A DNA stretch of 64,000 bases from JAUIET01 sp045106985 (GTDB lineage Bacteria; Pseudomonadota; Gammaproteobacteria; Pseudomonadales; JAUIET01), in assembly GCA_045106985.1 (NCBI GenBank), contig JBGCFQ010000033.1, positions 54,131 to 118,130 on the forward strand, read 5' to 3'. Under the pieces are notes generated by a model. The model was not told where the DNA came from. It made no database searches and saw nothing but the letters and a program-made list of their open reading frames with translations. Shown one piece after another: positions 62,275 through 64,000 of the stretch. Numbering within the stretch: position 1 is the stretch's first letter; each line of letters opens with the position of its first letter. Made by a program: the position numbers and the translations under genes.

Positions 62275-63449
62275 GCGCCGCTCCAGGAGCGTGGCTGATG
62301 GAGCGCATCTCGAGCCTTACATTGCCTTCGCGCGCCGTGCAGATAGATCAAGCACTGTTGTACAGTTTTATCCTGTTAGTTGTGTTTGGTATTGTAATGA
62401 TGGGCTCGGCGTCCATGGAATACGCTGGGCAGCACTTCAATGATCCTTGGTATCACATAAAACGCCAGAGTTTGTTTCTAGCGCTAGGTCTACTGATTGC
62501 CCTGTTTACCGTATACATACCTATTGAGTTCTGGCGTAAGCACTCGGCGCAGTTTTTGTTATTTGCTTTTCTGTTGCTGCTGGCCGTTTTGCTGCCTGGT
62601 GTGGGTAAGGAGGTGAATGGAAGCCAGCGCTGGATTCCGATTGGAGTTTTTAACCTGCAAGCATCTGAGCCCGCTAAGCTCTTTGTTATTGTTTATATGG
62701 CGGCCTACCTGGTTCGTAGAGAGCGCGAAGTCAGAAATGAGTGGCGTGGTTTTATCAAGCCGCTGCTAGTACTTTCGGCAATGATAAGTTTGCTTTTACT
62801 TGAGCCGGATTTTGGCGCCGTTGTCGTTATGCTCGGCGCTTCACTGGGCATGCTGTTCTTGGCGGGCGTGCGTTTAGTTCATTTTTCGTTTGTGGTTGTC
62901 GGTAGCTTATTCGCAATCGCTTTGATGGCGTTAATGAGCCCGTATAGGTTACAAAGACTGATTACATTTATGGACCCATGGCCGCATCAATTCGATAGTG
63001 GCTATCAATTGGTGCAGTCGTTGATAGCATTTGGCCGAGGAGAATGGCTTGGTCTCGGGCTAGGTCGTAGCGTGCAAAAGTTGTTCTATTTGCCCGAAGC
63101 GCATACTGATTTTGTGTTTGCAATAATTGGTGAAGAGTTTGGGTTTATTGGCGCGTTAATGGTTGTGTGCCTGTTTGGCGTTTTCATTTGGAGAATTCTG
63201 ATTATCGCCCGTGGTGCTGAGCGTCGTGGCTTTAAGTTTGCTGCGTATTTTTGCTACGGAATAGCTTTATTGTTTGCGATACAAAGCTTCATAAATATTG
63301 GTGTTAATACGGGTTTGCTACCTACAAAGGGGCTGACATTACCTTTTTTCAGTTATGGTGGCAGCAGTTTAGTGCTCAGCTGCCTAATGGTCGCTTGTGT
63401 ACTTAGAGCTAACTACGAGACCGGAACATCGTGCGCGAAACCTTTGTGA
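62271..63449 (+). CDS. ftsW: Septal peptidoglycan glycosyltransferase FtsW
   Basis: FtsW polymerises lipid II at the septum with FtsI. The 392-residue SEDS protein has about ten transmembrane helices. SSLVLSC near the end, PEAHTDFVFAIIGEEFGFIG and the periplasmic-loop segment are conserved. The start is GTG 62271 overlapping the murD stop; ATG 62298 is a possible later start. The stop lies inside the murG start region. Confidence 0.96.
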   Translation: MSAAPGAWLMERISSLTLPSRAVQIDQALLYSFILLVVFGIVMMGSASMEYAGQHFNDPWYHIKRQSLFLALGLLIALFTVYIPIEFWRKHSAQFLLFAFLLLLAVLLPGVGKEVNGSQRWIPIGVFNLQASEPAKLFVIVYMAAYLVRREREVRNEWRGFIKPLLVLSAMISLLLLEPDFGAVVVMLGASLGMLFLAGVRLVHFSFVVVGSLFAIALMALMSPYRLQRLITFMDPWPHQFDSGYQLVQSLIAFGRGEWLGLGLGRSVQKLFYLPEAHTDFVFAIIGEEFGFIGALMVVCLFGVFIWRILIIARGAERRGFKFAAYFCYGIALLFAIQSFINIGVNTGLLPTKGLTLPFFSYGGSSLVLSCLMVACVLRANYETGTSCAKPL

Positions 63450-64000
63450 TCATGGCCGGTGGTACCGGCGGACATGTGTTTCCAGGCTTGGCTTTGGCTG
63501 ATGAGCTGCGCACTGCCGGGCATCATGTTGCCTGGCTTGGAACGGAAGCTGGAATAGAGTCCCGTTTAGTGCCAAAAGCGGGTTACGACCTTTATTTTCT
63601 TCCAGTCAGCGGTGTGCGCGGAAAGGGTGTATTAGCCTTACTCAAAGCTCCTTTTATGATCGCCAAAGCGTTAATAAGCGCATTTGTCACGTTGCGAAAG
63701 TTACAGCCCGCTGTTGTTGTAGGCTTTGGAGGTTTTGCTGCAGGTCCAGGAGCCATCGCTGCGAAATTGCAAGGCAAGCCACTGTTACTGCACGAGCAAA
63801 ACTCTGTGCTGGGTACTACTAATTCTATTTTGCAGCACCTGGCTGATCGGCGGTTAGAGGGTTTTCCTGATACATTCAAAAAGAGAAAAGGGACGTTTTT
63901 CACTGGTAATCCCGTGCGTCAGGATATTGTCGCTTTGTTAAAAACGCCACCAAGTAATGCGGCGCCAGCGAAGGAACTATCAAGTTGTCGAATATTGATT
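63431..64000 (+). CDS. murG: MurG glycosyltransferase (partial, cut by the right edge)
   Basis: MurG adds GlcNAc to lipid I to give lipid II on the inner face of the membrane. The frame from GTG 63431 gives VIMAGGTGGHVFPGLALADEL, the first glycine-rich loop, followed by SGVRGKG, VGFGGFAAGPGAI (second loop), LLHEQNSVLGTTN and TGNPVR. About 190 of roughly 355 residues are visible; the C-terminal UDP-GlcNAc domain is off the edge. ATG 63452 is a later possible start. The gene overlaps ftsW by 19 bases. Confidence 0.95.
   Translation, partial: MRETFVIMAGGTGGHVFPGLALADELRTAGHHVAWLGTEAGIESRLVPKAGYDLYFLPVSGVRGKGVLALLKAPFMIAKALISAFVTLRKLQPAVVVGFGGFAAGPGAIAAKLQGKPLLLHEQNSVLGTTNSILQHLADRRLEGFPDTFKKRKGTFFTGNPVRQDIVALLKTPPSNAAPAKELSSCRILI

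Noticed and set aside
1..64000. tRNA genes, insertion sequences, prophage genes, CRISPR arrays, toxin-antitoxin or defence systems
   Set aside because: I looked for these and found no supporting sequence; the window is core chromosome.

Overview
The window is a stretch of chromosome from a gammaproteobacterium, most likely a marine or free-living relative of Pseudomonas/Cellvibrio. Support for this comes from the genes themselves (GatCAB amidotransferase, RapZ/NPr/EIIA-Ntr/RpoN cluster, LptABC, MreBCD, MurE with a meso-DAP motif, RNase G, DegS/AlgW, SspAB, LpoA) and from gene order, which as I remember it follows Pseudomonas aeruginosa closely in blocks. G+C looks close to 50 percent. I see no tRNA, rRNA, insertion sequence, prophage, CRISPR array or other accessory island; almost everything is core housekeeping.

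Layout. 1-5330: the end of a TPR lipoprotein gene, then divergent hemA-prfA-prmC. 5376-7930: a receiver/triple-PAS sensor protein whose kinase-like C-terminus lies in another frame beyond a run of ten A. 8215-10326: a DoxX-family membrane protein and the RNA helicase RhlB. 10327-10857: a gene-free region with degenerate repeats and inverted repeats. 10858-15334: cysZ-like gene, a PA4642-family gene and gatB/gatA/gatC on the minus strand. 15582-23602: mreB-mreC-mreD-rng-yhdP. 23642-34051 (minus strand): darP, mgtE, ptsO, rapZ, ptsN, hpf, rpoN, lptB, lptA, lptC, kdsC, kdsD, yrbG. 34253-38624: mlaC, ibaG, murA, hisG, hisD. 38589-42346: degS-like protease, a Nif3-family gene, zapG, zapE. 42549-48077: rplM-rpsI, a petA plus fused cytochrome b/c1 gene, sspA-sspB. 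48232-51695 (minus strand): dolP, diaA, yraN, lpoA. 51694-52572 rsmI, then the RNase P RNA gene. 53357 to the right edge: the dcw cluster mraZ-rsmH-ftsL-ftsI-murE-murF-mraY-murD-ftsW-murG (murG cut by the edge).

Functionally the window is dominated by envelope building: peptidoglycan precursor synthesis and septation (dcw, murA, lpoA), rod shape (mreBCD), LPS core sugar synthesis and transport (kdsC/D, lptA/B/C), phospholipid traffic (yhdP, mlaC, dolP), plus nitrogen-PTS and sigma-54 control, translation (prfA, prmC, gatCAB, rplM, rpsI, rng, rsmI, rsmH, darP, rnpB) and the bc1 respiratory complex.

The features most worth a second look are: ribosomal protein L13 carrying a 145-residue C-terminal extension with a helix-hairpin-helix domain; the A10 frame break in the PAS sensor; a single-ORF cytochrome b/c1 fusion; an mreC whose only start that keeps the membrane anchor is ATC; mlaC and ibaG left without mlaF, mlaE, mlaD or mlaB; overlapping start codons of divergent lpoA and rsmI; a perfect 18-bp palindrome on the rplM promoter; and a 10-bp-period MraZ-type repeat array at the mraZ promoter. 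No wholly novel multi-gene system was found.
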